A stretch of 64,000 nucleotides of DNA. Origin: Rhizorhabdus wittichii RW1 (GTDB lineage Bacteria; Pseudomonadota; Alphaproteobacteria; Sphingomonadales; Sphingomonadaceae). The notes below the pieces were generated by a model. It did no database searches and had not been told where the DNA came from. It was given only the letters and a program-made list of their open reading frames with translations. The DNA is taken from the NCBI GenBank assembly GCA_000016765.1, contig CP000700.1, positions 62,001 through 126,000 on the forward strand, in the 5' to 3' direction. Shown piece by piece: positions 42,351 through 51,403 of this stretch; positions within the stretch are counted from its first letter, which is position 1; every line of letters starts with the position of its first letter. Position numbers and translations under genes: made by a program.

Positions 42351-42721
42351 TCCGCAGGTACGTCGCGCAACGACGCGGTAGCGTCGCGAGCGTCCTGAGA
42401 GCGCGATGTCGGAAGCGCGGGCGAACCGTCCCCTTAGCTGCCAAGCTATCGGTCGAGAAAGGACTGCGAGCCGAAGCGGCAGCCCCTTTTGCGAAGCTGC
42501 CGTACCTTAGCGCGACCCGATGCTACTCCGAATTTGCATCCTTTTGCCCATATATCACATCATTTCCCACCCTCAAAAGCTAGTTTTGATGTATAAATCA
42601 TCACAATGATTGACGGGTGCCGTCTTTAGGTCGGGTGGCTGGCATCAACCGATGACATCTCCCTCTTTCATCCTACATCACGCCCAAATCCAACTAGCGA
42701 CTGGATAAGGCTCTTGAATTC
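42351..42721. other. intergenic region before the antiporter gene
   Basis: About 370 bases. Its second half is AT-rich and holds TGATG-TATAAAT-CATCA (42587-42603), a small inverted repeat that could be part of a promoter or operator for the antiporter gene. No coding frame is convincing. Confidence 0.4.
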
Positions 42722-44431
42722 ATGGAAGAACAGCTTGCTCAGACATTCCTTCTGATCGCGGCTGCATTTGTGGCAGTTGCCATCCTGGCGAGGCTCCGCC
42801 TGTCGCCGGTGTTGGGCTATCTCGCCGCCGGCCTGCTCCTGGGCCCCCATGGCATAGGCGCAGTAACCGACAGCGAAGGCACCCATTTTTTCGGCGAGCT
42901 CGGCATCGCTCTCCTCATGTTCGTGATTGGCCTTGAATTTTCCGTGCCTCGGCTGCTGTCCAGCGGGGGCGCCATGATCGGGCTCGGGTTCGGAACCGTG
43001 GCAGGCGCAACACTGCTGGCGGGAGCTGCGAGCCATTTCCTCGTAGGATTGCCGCTTCTGCCAGCGGCCCTCCTGGGCGGCGCCATCGCCATGTCATCGA
43101 CCGCCATCATCCAAAAGCATCTCGTCGACACCGACGCGGTATCGAGCCGCCACGGCGTGGCTGCGACCGGCATAGTCCTGTTTGAGGACCTGGTCGCTTT
43201 GATCCTGCTGTCGCTCATTGCTGCCCTTCCAGACGCGGCCAACGAGGTCGAGATGGAAAAGGTACTGCTGCGCATGGGTGTCAGCTTCGTGGCATTGGCG
43301 GGCGTGGCGCTTCTCGCACGGCGCACGCTTGGCCGTTTGCTCGGGTGGGTCGCGAGATCCGGCCCGGACGAAACCTTCCTGCTGGGCGTGCTGACGCTTG
43401 TTGTGGGCGCGTCGCTTGCAGCGGAAAAGATCGGACTGTCGCTTCCTATCGGCGCCTTCGTAGTCGGGATGATGGTCGGCGAAAGTGACTTCAGGCACCA
43501 GCTCGAAGAGGAAATCCGGCCATTTCGCGATCTGCTGCTGGGCGTCTTCTTCGTGACGATCGGCATGTCGGTCGACTGGTCGCAGATCCTGGCCCAGCCG
43601 GCTGTCACCTTTCTCGTTCTGGCCGCGATCCTTGTCGTCAAGTTCCTGGTCGTCTTTGGCGTCACCCGTCTCTCAGGCCTCCCGGCAAGCAGCGCGGTCA
43701 AGACCGGCTTGCTTCTGGCGCATTCGGGTGAGCTTGGGCTACTCATCGTGGGTCGGTCGCTCGATAGCGCCCTTCTGTCGCCCGCGATCGGCCAGCCCGT
43801 CCTGGGCGCGATCGCCGCGAGCATGCTCGTCGGACCGATCCTGGCGCAGTGGAGCGACCGGGCCGGAGATCTCATCCTGCGGAGCCGGGATCCGCGCGGC
43901 GCGGAGATCGAAACAGCGGTTCGCACAACATCTCAGGAGCTCAAGGGTCACGTCGTGCTTGCCGGCTGCGGCCCCGTGGGCCGTCTGGTCGCGCTCACAC
44001 TCGAGGCGAGCGAAATTCCATACCTGGCGATCGAGCGAAACGTGGAGCGCCTTCGCCGCGCCCAACAGGACGGTCATAAAGCGGTTTTCGGCGACGCCAG
44101 CCGAGCGGGAATACTCAAGGCAGCCGGCGTCGATCGCGCCGCAGCCATCATCGTGCTTGTCAACAATTGGCATCGGTCGGTGCGCATCATTCGCGAAGCC
44201 AAGCGCCTGAACCCCGCGATCCATGTGATCGCCAGCCTCCGCGACGATGCGCATCTGGGTGAGCTGGCGCAGGCGGGCGCGGCACATGTCTTTCCCGAAA
44301 ACTATGCTGCGGGGCTTGGGCTCGGCGCTCAGGCCCTGATGACGCTCGGCATGTCTGCGGACGATGCGACCGATAGGATCCGGGCTATGCGGGCGCAGCT
44401 CAGTCCGGACCTTCAGATCGTGCCGCGGTGA
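42722..44431 (+). CDS. CPA2-type cation:proton antiporter with RCK domain (Kef/YbaL-like)
   Basis: The 569-aa protein has about 12 membrane segments of the CPA2 family (LGYLAAGLLLGPHGIGAVTD, GIALLMFVIGLEFS, GIVLFEDLVALILL) and, after about residue 400, an RCK/TrkA_N domain (HVVLAGCGPVGRLVALTLEASEIPYLAIE). It resembles YbaL and Kef potassium efflux systems. A glutathione-binding site cannot be judged by eye. The ATG at 42722 lies in an AT-rich upstream region. Role: probably K+ or Na+ efflux. Confidence 0.9.
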   Translation: MEEQLAQTFLLIAAAFVAVAILARLRLSPVLGYLAAGLLLGPHGIGAVTDSEGTHFFGELGIALLMFVIGLEFSVPRLLSSGGAMIGLGFGTVAGATLLAGAASHFLVGLPLLPAALLGGAIAMSSTAIIQKHLVDTDAVSSRHGVAATGIVLFEDLVALILLSLIAALPDAANEVEMEKVLLRMGVSFVALAGVALLARRTLGRLLGWVARSGPDETFLLGVLTLVVGASLAAEKIGLSLPIGAFVVGMMVGESDFRHQLEEEIRPFRDLLLGVFFVTIGMSVDWSQILAQPAVTFLVLAAILVVKFLVVFGVTRLSGLPASSAVKTGLLLAHSGELGLLIVGRSLDSALLSPAIGQPVLGAIAASMLVGPILAQWSDRAGDLILRSRDPRGAEIETAVRTTSQELKGHVVLAGCGPVGRLVALTLEASEIPYLAIERNVERLRRAQQDGHKAVFGDASRAGILKAAGVDRAAAIIVLVNNWHRSVRIIREAKRLNPAIHVIASLRDDAHLGELAQAGAAHVFPENYAAGLGLGAQALMTLGMSADDATDRIRAMRAQLSPDLQIVPR

Positions 44432-44553
44432 GTTGCCAGCCCGACCAACCACACTCAAACTAAATCATTACGACACCAACATAAAATGTGGAGATAGGCG
44501 AGCGGATGACTTACCTTGGATGCAGTGACAAACCAGTGAAGCAGGCTCCAGCC

Positions 44554-44910
44554 ATGGTGCGATCTGAACTCGTGGCCCTCCTGGGCAAGGAAAACCCGGA
44601 ACTCTCCGCGCAGGAGATTGAAAAGATCGTCGATCTCTTCTTCGAGGCGGTCGTCGACCAGCTAGCCGCTGGCGGGCGTGTCGAGCTGCGCGGGTTCGGT
44701 GCCTTTTTGACGCGGCTGCACGAGGCTCGCACCGGGCGAAATCCACGCAGCGGCTTGGCCGTGCCGGTCCCGGCCAAGCGATCGGTGCATTTCAAGCCAG
44801 GCAAGGCGATGCGGGAGCGGCTGATCGCCGCGGCGGCTGGCATGACCAAGGCAGCGCCCTCTTCCGCCGCTGCTTTCTCTACCGCGTCGGCCGAAGCGCG
44901 CGCTGCCTGA
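44554..44910 (+). CDS. ihfB: integration host factor beta-like protein
   Basis: A 118-aa HU/IHF family protein: MVRSELVALLGKENPELS, AAGGRVELRGFGAFLTRLHEARTGRNPRSG and KRSVHFKPGKAMRERL, the usual IHF-beta sequence, which binds and bends DNA. It has a 20-residue Ala-rich C-terminal extension. The ATG at 44554 is chosen because homologues start here; an upstream frame adds 22 residues. Its partner IHF alpha is not in the window. It may act in plasmid or element regulation. Confidence 0.85.
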   Translation: MVRSELVALLGKENPELSAQEIEKIVDLFFEAVVDQLAAGGRVELRGFGAFLTRLHEARTGRNPRSGLAVPVPAKRSVHFKPGKAMRERLIAAAAGMTKAAPSSAAAFSTASAEARAA

Positions 44911-44967
44911 AATCCCTCTGGAGCGCCGGGGCCCTGTGACGCCCTTCGGCGTGAAATCGCTGGCCTG

Positions 44968-46230
44968 TCAGCCGATTGCGCGATGTTCGGGGTCCGCCAG
45001 GCGAAAGCAGGTAGCAAAACGGCCCTGGTCGGCGACGTTGACCCCTGCCTCTTCGAAACAGGCACGCCACCGCGCATGAACCCTATCGGCCATAGCGATA
45101 ACGATCGCGCGCGCATCCTCCTCCCCCAGGTCGAACTGCGCGACCTGCGAGAGCGCGTTGGCAAGGCTGGCCTGGCGACCCTCGGCCCCCACGCCCAGCA
45201 CGAGCCGGCGATCCAGGCCCACCTGCGGCTTGGGAACGACGTCATAGAGCGGCGACAGCCGCCACCCCTTCCCGTCCCACAGGAAACCATGATTGCGCAG
45301 GTGATCGTCGTCATTGGTGACGAGGATATTGAAGACCATGCGCCTGAACAGTTCCTCGAGATCCCGCCGGACCGCAGTGCCGTGCTGGCGTAGCGTCGCG
45401 CCCAGATCGGCATAGGCATAGCGGCTGACCTCGCTTTCATGCGCGCCCAGCATCGTAAGCCCCGATGCGAAGGAGGTGCGCAGCATCCGGTTGCCGTCCA
45501 GCCTGCGATCGAAACGTTCGATCAGATAGATGTCGCGGCCGAGCAGTTGCTCGAAGCGAAGCGACGGAACGTCGAGCCCGCATTCAGCGGCGAGCCGCAT
45601 GGTGGCTAGCTCGACCCGGCACTCGGGAAAGGTGTCGTTGCGTGCTGGAAACTTGGCGATCCAGGATTGGCCCTCGATCGTCGTCGCCGCCTTGGGACGC
45701 GCACCGCCCAGCGACGAGCCGGCGGTCAAGAGGGGGCGCAGATTTTCGCTGAGCTGGTCGACCTCCTGCGCTTCTTCGGCGGCGGCGGCCAGTTCTGCCA
45801 GGGTGAACTGTTCGCCGGGCGCGTCGGCTTCGCCCCAGGGCGCGAGGCGCCTTGGCGCCTCTAGCGTGGGACCGAACGCCAGTGCGCCGACGCGGTGGTC
45901 ACCGGACGCGAGCAGGAGATCCGCCTCGCTTGGCGTTCGCTCGCCCATCGCCTTGTACATGAGATACTGACCCCACCCGTCGGGCGCGGCGTCGCGGATC
46001 CCATTGAAGACGGCAAAGCCTTCCTCGGTCCGGAATTCCTGGCGCGTGCCGGCCGGCGGCAGCGGCAGGGTCACAGGATCGATCGCGACACGGTCGGGCC
46101 GCTCGAGATAGCGATTGCCGTATGCGAAGGTCGCGTAGCTGGCACGCGGCTCGCTGTGGAGGCGCAAAAGGCCCGCAGGGACGGCAACGCCGTCCAAATA
46201 GACGAAAACGAAGGTTTCGATGTCGGCCAT
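44968..46230 (-). CDS. hipA: HipA-family toxin kinase
   Basis: The 420-aa protein has the HipA kinase fold: SLGGARPKAATTI (nucleotide loop), WIAKFPARND, the catalytic loop NDDDHLRNHGFL and SPLYDVVPKPQ. HipA phosphorylates a target such as glutamyl-tRNA synthetase and promotes persistence. The start at 46230 lies three bases after the HipB stop. Both genes form a toxin-antitoxin operon with a marked palindromic operator upstream of hipB. Confidence 0.93.
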   Translation of the reverse strand: MADIETFVFVYLDGVAVPAGLLRLHSEPRASYATFAYGNRYLERPDRVAIDPVTLPLPPAGTRQEFRTEEGFAVFNGIRDAAPDGWGQYLMYKAMGERTPSEADLLLASGDHRVGALAFGPTLEAPRRLAPWGEADAPGEQFTLAELAAAAEEAQEVDQLSENLRPLLTAGSSLGGARPKAATTIEGQSWIAKFPARNDTFPECRVELATMRLAAECGLDVPSLRFEQLLGRDIYLIERFDRRLDGNRMLRTSFASGLTMLGAHESEVSRYAYADLGATLRQHGTAVRRDLEELFRRMVFNILVTNDDDHLRNHGFLWDGKGWRLSPLYDVVPKPQVGLDRRLVLGVGAEGRQASLANALSQVAQFDLGEEDARAIVIAMADRVHARWRACFEEAGVNVADQGRFATCFRLADPEHRAIG

Positions 46231-46233
46231 GGC

Positions 46234-46578
46234 TTAGAAATCCAGCGGATCGTCGCGCCGCGGCGTGTGGATGCTGTGCGGCAGGCGGCCGATTTCCTCG
46301 CTGGTCCCGACCCTGTCGGTTTCAGGGGCGACGAGCGATTCCAGGCGAGCCGTCATACCCAGCACGAAGAGAGCGCTCGCCAGCGCGGCGAGGCCTACGG
46401 TCGGATCGCCGGCTTCGAGACGCTGCAGCGTCTGCACCGACACCAGCATACGCTCGGCCATCAGTTTCTGCGGGATGCGTCGCCGCTTGCGTGCGGTGCG
46501 CAAGTCTTCGCCCAACTGGCGAATGGCACGCTGGCTTTGTGGCGGCAGACCGCTGGAGGCTCGAGAGGCGCGGGGCAT
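46234..46578 (-). CDS. hipB: HipB-like XRE antitoxin
   Basis: The ATG at 46578 gives a 114-aa protein (MPRASRASSGLPPQSQRAIRQ) with an XRE helix-turn-helix (TARKRRRIPQKLMAERMLVSVQTLQRLEAG). Earlier starts (TTG 46605, ATG 46599) are possible but the start region overlaps an operator. HipB binds its own promoter and neutralises HipA. No Shine-Dalgarno is seen before 46578, so the message may be leaderless. Confidence 0.85.
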   Translation of the reverse strand: MPRASRASSGLPPQSQRAIRQLGEDLRTARKRRRIPQKLMAERMLVSVQTLQRLEAGDPTVGLAALASALFVLGMTARLESLVAPETDRVGTSEEIGRLPHSIHTPRRDDPLDF

Positions 46579-46586
46579 GGAAAGTG

Positions 46587-46631
46587 CATGACATATCATG
46601 TGCAAATGAGCAATTAAAATGATATGTCATG
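46587..46631. promoter_or_regulatory. paired operator for the hipBA operon
   Basis: CATGACATATCAT (46587-46599) and ATGATATGTCATG (46619-46631) are exact 13-base inverted repeats with a 19-base spacer. Each arm is itself nearly palindromic (ATGACATATCAT). They straddle the hipB start region. This is the arrangement expected for an autoregulatory HipB operator. Confidence 0.75.
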
Positions 46632-46666
46632 CCGAACAGAACGGTTTTCCTGCCCTGCCGTCCTGC

Positions 46667-47212
46667 TCAGGCGCGCAACGCGCGCGCAGCCGCATCGGTG
46701 ATCGTGTAAACCGCTTCGCGCTGCGCACCGCGATTATGATGATCGACGCGAAAGCCCTGATAATGCCTGCGCACAAGGCCGGCTCTTACGAGGTCCGAGA
46801 CAGCGCGGCTGACATTGCAACGGCCCGAACGGCGGATGCGCACTTTCACCTCCTCCTGGACCACACGGGCCGCCTCCTGCGGATCGTCAGGCAGTGCCTT
46901 CTGCGCCTCAAGGCCCGACCGCACCTGGTCGACGATGGCGAGGCGGCGCGCATCGCGCTGCGCAATGGGGACGAGAGAGTCGCAGAGCCAATCGCGCAAA
47001 GGAATGCGCTCGCCATCCACCTGGACGTAAGGACCTGCACTGCCGCTGTTCCGCCCCGCCGCCTTGGCGATCAGGTTGAGCACCATGAAGGCATAGCGCG
47101 GCCGCCGCGAAACATCGGCGATGCGCTCGATGAGGGCAGGCAAATTCAGGTCGTCGGACGGCGGCTGCCTGACCGGATCGACGGAGGCGAAGAGGTCGGG
47201 TTGCTGGAACAT
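46667..47212 (-). CDS. hypothetical winged-helix protein (181 aa)
   Basis: The protein begins MFQQPDLFASVDPVRQPPSDD and has a C-terminal winged helix-like region (CNVSRAVSDLVRAGLVRRHYQGF, then AQREAVYTITDAAARAL). A middle segment (IPLRDWLCDSLVPIAQRDARRLAIVD) is helical. I do not recognise the family; it could be a DNA-binding regulator or replication-associated protein. A GTGACATTTTACC motif lies 70 bases upstream (47282-47294). No Shine-Dalgarno is obvious before 47212. Confidence 0.6.
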   Translation of the reverse strand: MFQQPDLFASVDPVRQPPSDDLNLPALIERIADVSRRPRYAFMVLNLIAKAAGRNSGSAGPYVQVDGERIPLRDWLCDSLVPIAQRDARRLAIVDQVRSGLEAQKALPDDPQEAARVVQEEVKVRIRRSGRCNVSRAVSDLVRAGLVRRHYQGFRVDHHNRGAQREAVYTITDAAARALRA

Positions 47213-47281
47213 AAGATGAATCTATCACGCGCGCGCGCAATGTGAATCCCCAGCGGACAGCACATCCAAGTTTTTCCACCC

Positions 47282-47294
47282 GTGACATTTTACC
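47282..47294 (+). promoter_or_regulatory. GTGACATTTTACC motif, first of a family
   Basis: GTGACATTTTACC lies between the 181-aa winged-helix gene and the HWE kinase. A related CCGCACTTTACC occurs on the minus strand at 48883-48891, and GTGACACTTTACCC is the arm of the perfect hairpin at 49027-49062. Close DnaA-like TTTTTCCAC lies at 47272. It may be an operator or iteron. Confidence 0.35.
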
Positions 47295-47319
47295 GAGCCG
47301 GAACCGCCGTGGGTTCCAC

Positions 47320-48858
47320 TCAAGCGGGTTCGGTGATCCGTGCCAGATCAGCCCGATGCCGCCAGACGACACCGGTCGGCTGATAGTCGATGACTCCCTT
47401 GCCGCCGAGATCGCTGGCAAGGCTGGCCATCAAGCGGGTGCCGAACCCGCCTCGCTCGGGCGCGCATACGGTTGGTCCGCCTCGCTCCTCCCAGCAGATC
47501 GTGAGGAATGACTTTCCCTCTTCCGCATCGATGGTCCAGGTAAGGTCGACCTGCCCGCCCGGCACCGACAGGGCGCCATATTTCACCGCATTGGTGGACA
47601 GCTCGTGGAGGGACATGGACAGAGCCAGCGAGGCCCGTGCCGATAGAAGAAGGTCAGGCCCCGCAATCCGGATCGCGCCTGTGCGAGCGCCATGAAGCGC
47701 CGTTGTTCCTTCGGCGACAGCGCCGATCGGCGCCACCGTCCAGTCGGTGCGGGTTAGCAACTCGTAAGCGGCGCCCAGGGTCTGGAGGCGCTGCCCGATC
47801 GCGGTACTCGCCTCCTCCATCGAGGGCGCGCTGCGGAGCGACTGGTGGACGATGGCATTTACCACGGCGAGCGTATTCTTGACCCGGTGCTGGAGCTCGC
47901 CAGTCAGCAGCCGCCGATGCATCTCGGCATCCTTTTCCGCGGTGATGTCCCGCACCGTGCCGACGAACTTCTGTTCGCCGCCCAGACCTACGGCAAGCGC
48001 GCCCTTGGCGTGGATCCAGCGCTCACGGCCATCACGAGGATTGACCGTGCGATATTCGACGCTGACCGTGCCTGCGCCCCCAGGGGCCAGCGCCTCGGCG
48101 ATAAGGGCAGCGACCCGCTCGCGATCCTCGGCATGAACCCGCGCGAGAAACGAGGTTTCATAGTCGAGCGCTTCGTCAGGTTCGTGGCCAAGCAACTCCC
48201 GGGTGCGCGCGTCCCATTTGAGCGAACGCAGCGCCGGGGTCGATTCCCAGGCGCCGAGTTCGCCTGCGTCAAGGGCAAGGCGGGTCCGCTCCTCGCTCGC
48301 AGCGAGCTGCGCGAGCGTTTCTTGCTGCTGGCTGAGCGACCTGCGCAATTCCAGCTGCGTCATGACCTGGCGCGCCAGCACTTCGAGGGTGAGCCGCTGG
48401 AAGGGCGTGATGCCCTCCGGGCGAGGCTGCCGATCAAGAACGCACAGCGTGCCGATGGGCAGACCGTCGGGTGTCTTGAGAAGCGCCCCGGCATAGAAGC
48501 GAAGACCACCTTCGGCCGTAACCAGGGGATTGCAATCGACCCGCGGATCGAGCCGTGTGTCGGGGATCACCATCATGTCCTCCTCGAGCAGCGCATGCGC
48601 GCAGATCGAGACTTCCAGAGGGAGTTCGCGCGCGCCGATGCTGATTTCGGCTTTGAACCACTGCCGCGCGGTCGCGATAAGGTTGACCACGGCGATCGGC
48701 GCCCCAAGCGCCTCGGAGGCCAGACGGGCGATGTCGTCAAAGATCGGCTCGGTTGGCGTATCAAGAATGTCATAGCGGTCCAACGCGGCAACGCGCTCGT
48801 CCTCGCTCCAATTTCGGCCGGACGTGCTAGGGACCCTGGAGATGTTCGTTTGTACCAT
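47320..48858 (-). CDS. GAF-PAS-HWE sensor histidine kinase
   Basis: The 512-aa protein has an N-terminal GAF domain (about 20-170), a PAS domain (about 190-310, ending VGTVRDITAEKDAEMH) and an HWE/HisKA_2 phosphoacceptor region ELQHRVKNTLAVVNAIVHQ with the ATP-binding part LHELSTNAVKYGALSVP. It lacks a linked response regulator here. HWE kinases of alphaproteobacteria often act in the general stress response. The start at 48858 lies 25 bases from a GGTAAAGTG site. Confidence 0.92.
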   Translation of the reverse strand: MVQTNISRVPSTSGRNWSEDERVAALDRYDILDTPTEPIFDDIARLASEALGAPIAVVNLIATARQWFKAEISIGARELPLEVSICAHALLEEDMMVIPDTRLDPRVDCNPLVTAEGGLRFYAGALLKTPDGLPIGTLCVLDRQPRPEGITPFQRLTLEVLARQVMTQLELRRSLSQQQETLAQLAASEERTRLALDAGELGAWESTPALRSLKWDARTRELLGHEPDEALDYETSFLARVHAEDRERVAALIAEALAPGGAGTVSVEYRTVNPRDGRERWIHAKGALAVGLGGEQKFVGTVRDITAEKDAEMHRRLLTGELQHRVKNTLAVVNAIVHQSLRSAPSMEEASTAIGQRLQTLGAAYELLTRTDWTVAPIGAVAEGTTALHGARTGAIRIAGPDLLLSARASLALSMSLHELSTNAVKYGALSVPGGQVDLTWTIDAEEGKSFLTICWEERGGPTVCAPERGGFGTRLMASLASDLGGKGVIDYQPTGVVWRHRADLARITEPA

Positions 48859-49269
48859 CCCGACTGAGTAGCAGCTTTAGGCGGTAAAGTGCGGCAATTC
48901 GCCGCAGCCAGTGCATTTCAGAGAAAGCCATAAAGCTTAATAGCCAACATCCGCGCACAACTCCCGTGCGTTGAGGCTTCTAGGGGATATTGCCTCGCTC
49001 GCTCCGCCTCACATCTGATACCATCCGTGACACTTTACCCCGACCTCTGGGTAAAGTGTCACACGCGACATCAGGATTGCAGGAAGACAGCACGCAGGCC
49101 CGCAGCCGACTGACCCCGAGACGTGGCCCAGTGAACCGCCTCAGGCCGTCGATCGACCTGGTCTTCGGGATGCCCAAGGTCACGCAGCTTCTTTCTGATG
49201 GAATCGCTTGATCCTTGCGACCGAACCGTCACGATGCAGGAACCTTTGTAGCGGTGCGGGGAACGGCAT
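48859..49269. other. divergent intergenic region with strong inverted repeat
   Basis: About 410 bases between the HWE kinase and the secreted protein. It contains a CACTTTACC motif on the minus strand (48883-48891) and the perfect hairpin at 49027-49062. The rest has no convincing gene. Confidence 0.45.
49027..49062. repeat. perfect 14-bp inverted repeat
   Basis: GTGACACTTTACCC (49027-49040) and GGGTAAAGTGTCAC (49049-49062) are exact complements with an 8-base spacer (CGACCTCT). No T-run follows on either side, so a terminator is unlikely. It may be a double operator or replication site; the same core occurs at 47282 and 48883. Confidence 0.85.
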
Positions 49270-50196
49270 ATGGGCAGATGGACAGGCATCGGCGCGCTCG
49301 CGGCAGTTGTATGGGCGCCGCCGCTTGTGGCCCAATCGGCAGGCATGACCCGCGAACAGGCGAAAGCCCTCTATGGCGCGGGCGGCTTTCCTGTCGTCAC
49401 CGACGCCGTCGGGCCGACGAACCGCTGCGGCAAACCGGCAAGGCCGCGCCTTACCTTCGTCGATATGAACGGTGATGGACGCAAGGAAGCCCTCTTTATC
49501 GACAGCGGAGATTGCTACCAGCAGGAGAAGCGCTGGTATGCCGTCGCCACCCAGGGCCCGGATGGCCGCTGGCGCCGCATTCTTGAAGGGGAAGGCTCCG
49601 TCGCGGCGTCGGGTACAGCAGTCAACGGCTGGTTCGTGCTCAACGCAACGCGCGGCGGCGTGACGACGCGGCTCACTTATGATGGCAATGTCTACGCGGA
49701 CGCACGTATGGCTTCACAGGCGGCGCGGGCCGCCCCATCGGCGGCTCGAAATGCGACCTCGGGTCCAGCCGCCGCCGCGCCCGCTGGAGACGCCGCGATC
49801 TTTCTTGCCGCCGGCTTCCACCTCAAGAAGGGTCGCTGGGAAAGCGGCTGCAACGATGGCGACGAGGACAATGGGCCAGGGTCTTATGGACCCGGCACGA
49901 TCGAGGAGCGGCGCGACTTGAACGGCGACGGCAGACCCGAGGCCATCATCACCGAAGGCGGCACCTATTGTTATGGCAATACGGGCGCCGCCTTCTGGGT
50001 GATGAGCCAGCAGGCCGACGGCCGCTGGAAGCGCATGTATAATTCGGTCGGGATCGCCGATATTCGTCCCACCAAAGGCGCAGACGGTTGGCCCGATATC
50101 GGCATCGGCGGCCCCGGCCTTTGCATGCCGGTCGTGCGATGGAACGGCCGGGCCTATGTCGACTTGCGGGTCGAGGGCAAGGGATGTGCCCGTTAA
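49270..50196 (+). CDS. secreted protein with two calcium-loop-like repeats
   Basis: The 308-aa protein has a signal peptide (GALAAVVWAPPLVAQ, cleavage near residue 22) and two repeats with the D-x-N-G-D-G pattern, FVDMNGDGRKEALF and RRDLNGDGRPEAII, resembling EF-hand-like or VCBS-type calcium loops. The halves appear homologous, separated by an Ala-rich linker. Cys residues suggest disulfides (CGKPARPR, DCYQQ, CNDGDED). Function unknown. The 3' end overlaps the DUF805 gene by four bases in the opposite strand. Confidence 0.75.
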   Translation: MGRWTGIGALAAVVWAPPLVAQSAGMTREQAKALYGAGGFPVVTDAVGPTNRCGKPARPRLTFVDMNGDGRKEALFIDSGDCYQQEKRWYAVATQGPDGRWRRILEGEGSVAASGTAVNGWFVLNATRGGVTTRLTYDGNVYADARMASQAARAAPSAARNATSGPAAAAPAGDAAIFLAAGFHLKKGRWESGCNDGDEDNGPGSYGPGTIEERRDLNGDGRPEAIITEGGTYCYGNTGAAFWVMSQQADGRWKRMYNSVGIADIRPTKGADGWPDIGIGGPGLCMPVVRWNGRAYVDLRVEGKGCAR

Positions 50197-50594
50197 GCCG
50201 ACACGGGATTGCCGAAGCGATTGGCGCTCCGCGAGCCCGGCTCTATGCAAAGCCATAGCTGGGTGATGATCCCAAAGGCCGCGATGGCCATGGCCAAAGG
50301 CGCGTCGATCGCCAGCGGGTCGCCGCGCAGCGTCGCCCAGACCAATCCGACCGTATTGAACCCCGATAATCCAACGTCGTGGAAACGCTTGACCGTAATG
50401 GCGATCCCCACCCAGACCGCCAGCGCGCTAATGACGACGACCGCGACATTGATGGTGGCGGCATAGCGTAGCGCGAGCAGCGGGTTGAAAGGCAGGAGAT
50501 CGAACGCGATCGCCCAACCTGTGGCCACAACCGCCAGGAACGGGGCGCGGCCCACTCGACCTTTCGGAGACAGCAGGATTTCGCCAATGTCCAT
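50193..50594 (-). CDS. DUF805 membrane protein
   Basis: The 133-aa protein has about three to four membrane segments and the DUF805 signatures LSPKGRVGRAPFLAVV at the N terminus and VKRFHDVGLSG in the middle. These small membrane proteins (YhaH-like) have no defined function. It lies 13 bases after the stop of the 190-aa gene on the same strand. Confidence 0.8.
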   Translation of the reverse strand: MDIGEILLSPKGRVGRAPFLAVVATGWAIAFDLLPFNPLLALRYAATINVAVVVISALAVWVGIAITVKRFHDVGLSGFNTVGLVWATLRGDPLAIDAPLAMAIAAFGIITQLWLCIEPGSRSANRFGNPVSA

Positions 50595-50607
50595 GCTTTG
50601 TCCTTTC

Positions 50608-51180
50608 TCAGTCGAGCGCCGGTGGATCGGTGAGGTTCACGCGCGTGTGAAGCTTTCCGCCCGGACGCCGATGCAGATCGATCCCGTTTGAGGTGGTGGC
50701 GGTGAAGGTCATGGGTTTGACGACGGTCTCGTAGGTGGTCGAAGGTCCGAAGAATCTTCCACGCCCATGCCATTTGTCGCCCTCAATGATCCCCATGCGG
50801 TAGGTGCCAGGCGGCACCGGGACCTCCGCATGATCCTCACGACGGACATAGACCGAGATCACATGACGATCGCTCGCACGCTCGAAGAGCTGCACCACGG
50901 CGTTGGCATCAGCCGTGCTCACCCGTAGCTTTGAGGTCGCGTCCTTGCGCTCGATGCCTCGAGCCACGGTTACGCTTCCCGTCGCGGGAAACAGCAGGGA
51001 CGGTCCTGCATCGGAAAGCCAGCCGGAGCGTTTCGCCTCCCGGTAGGCGGGATAAAGAAACGTCACGGCCGACAGCAGCATGATCCACTTCTGCATGGGA
51101 TGGACGACGACGCGCGGTTCGGGCGTGAGTTGGCCACGCCGCCTGCGCGCGCGCATATAATCGCGATCCGCGAGACCCAT
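50608..51180 (-). CDS. hypothetical membrane-anchored protein (190 aa)
   Basis: The ATG at 51180 is chosen; a TTG at 51189 is also possible. After a basic stretch (RDYMRARRRRGQ), a single hydrophobic segment (MQKWIMLLSAVTFLYPAY) could anchor it, followed by a beta-rich exterior part (GPSLLFPATGSVTVARG, then HVISVYVRREDHAEVPVPPGTYRMGIIEGDKWHGRG). The pattern resembles small plasmid proteins of the transfer region. No function is recognised. It overlaps or abuts the 67-aa gene. Confidence 0.65.
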   Translation of the reverse strand: MGLADRDYMRARRRRGQLTPEPRVVVHPMQKWIMLLSAVTFLYPAYREAKRSGWLSDAGPSLLFPATGSVTVARGIERKDATSKLRVSTADANAVVQLFERASDRHVISVYVRREDHAEVPVPPGTYRMGIIEGDKWHGRGRFFGPSTTYETVVKPMTFTATTSNGIDLHRRPGGKLHTRVNLTDPPALD

Positions 51181-51185
51181 AGCCG

Positions 51186-51389
51186 TCAATTCCAGCCGTC
51201 GCGGCGGCCTTCGCCGCCATCGCGCAGCGTGCGCCCATCGAGCGCGGAACGCCGGATTTCGAGCTCGACGCTCTCGCCGTTGCGCCGGGTACGGAAGTCG
51301 CTGGGGTCGATATTATTGGCCTTCGCGAAATCCTCGGCCGCCTTTTCGCTGCCGAACTTGCCGGCATCGTCATAATCCCATCCAGACAT
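51186..51389 (-). CDS. hypothetical small protein (67 aa) next to the relaxase
   Basis: The protein begins MSGWDYDDAGKFGSEKAAEDFAKANNIDPSDFRTRRNG and ends EGRRDGWN. It is hydrophilic, with an alpha-helical first half. A conserved small gene often sits next to this relaxase type; role unknown. It starts 14 bases after the relaxase stop. Confidence 0.65.
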   Translation of the reverse strand: MSGWDYDDAGKFGSEKAAEDFAKANNIDPSDFRTRRNGESVELEIRRSALDGRTLRDGGEGRRDGWN

Positions 51390-51403
51390 ATCCTCGTCTC
51401 GTC

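Noticed and set aside
49027..49062. The perfect hairpin as a rho-independent terminator
   Set aside because: No T-run follows on either strand, and no gene ends next to it.
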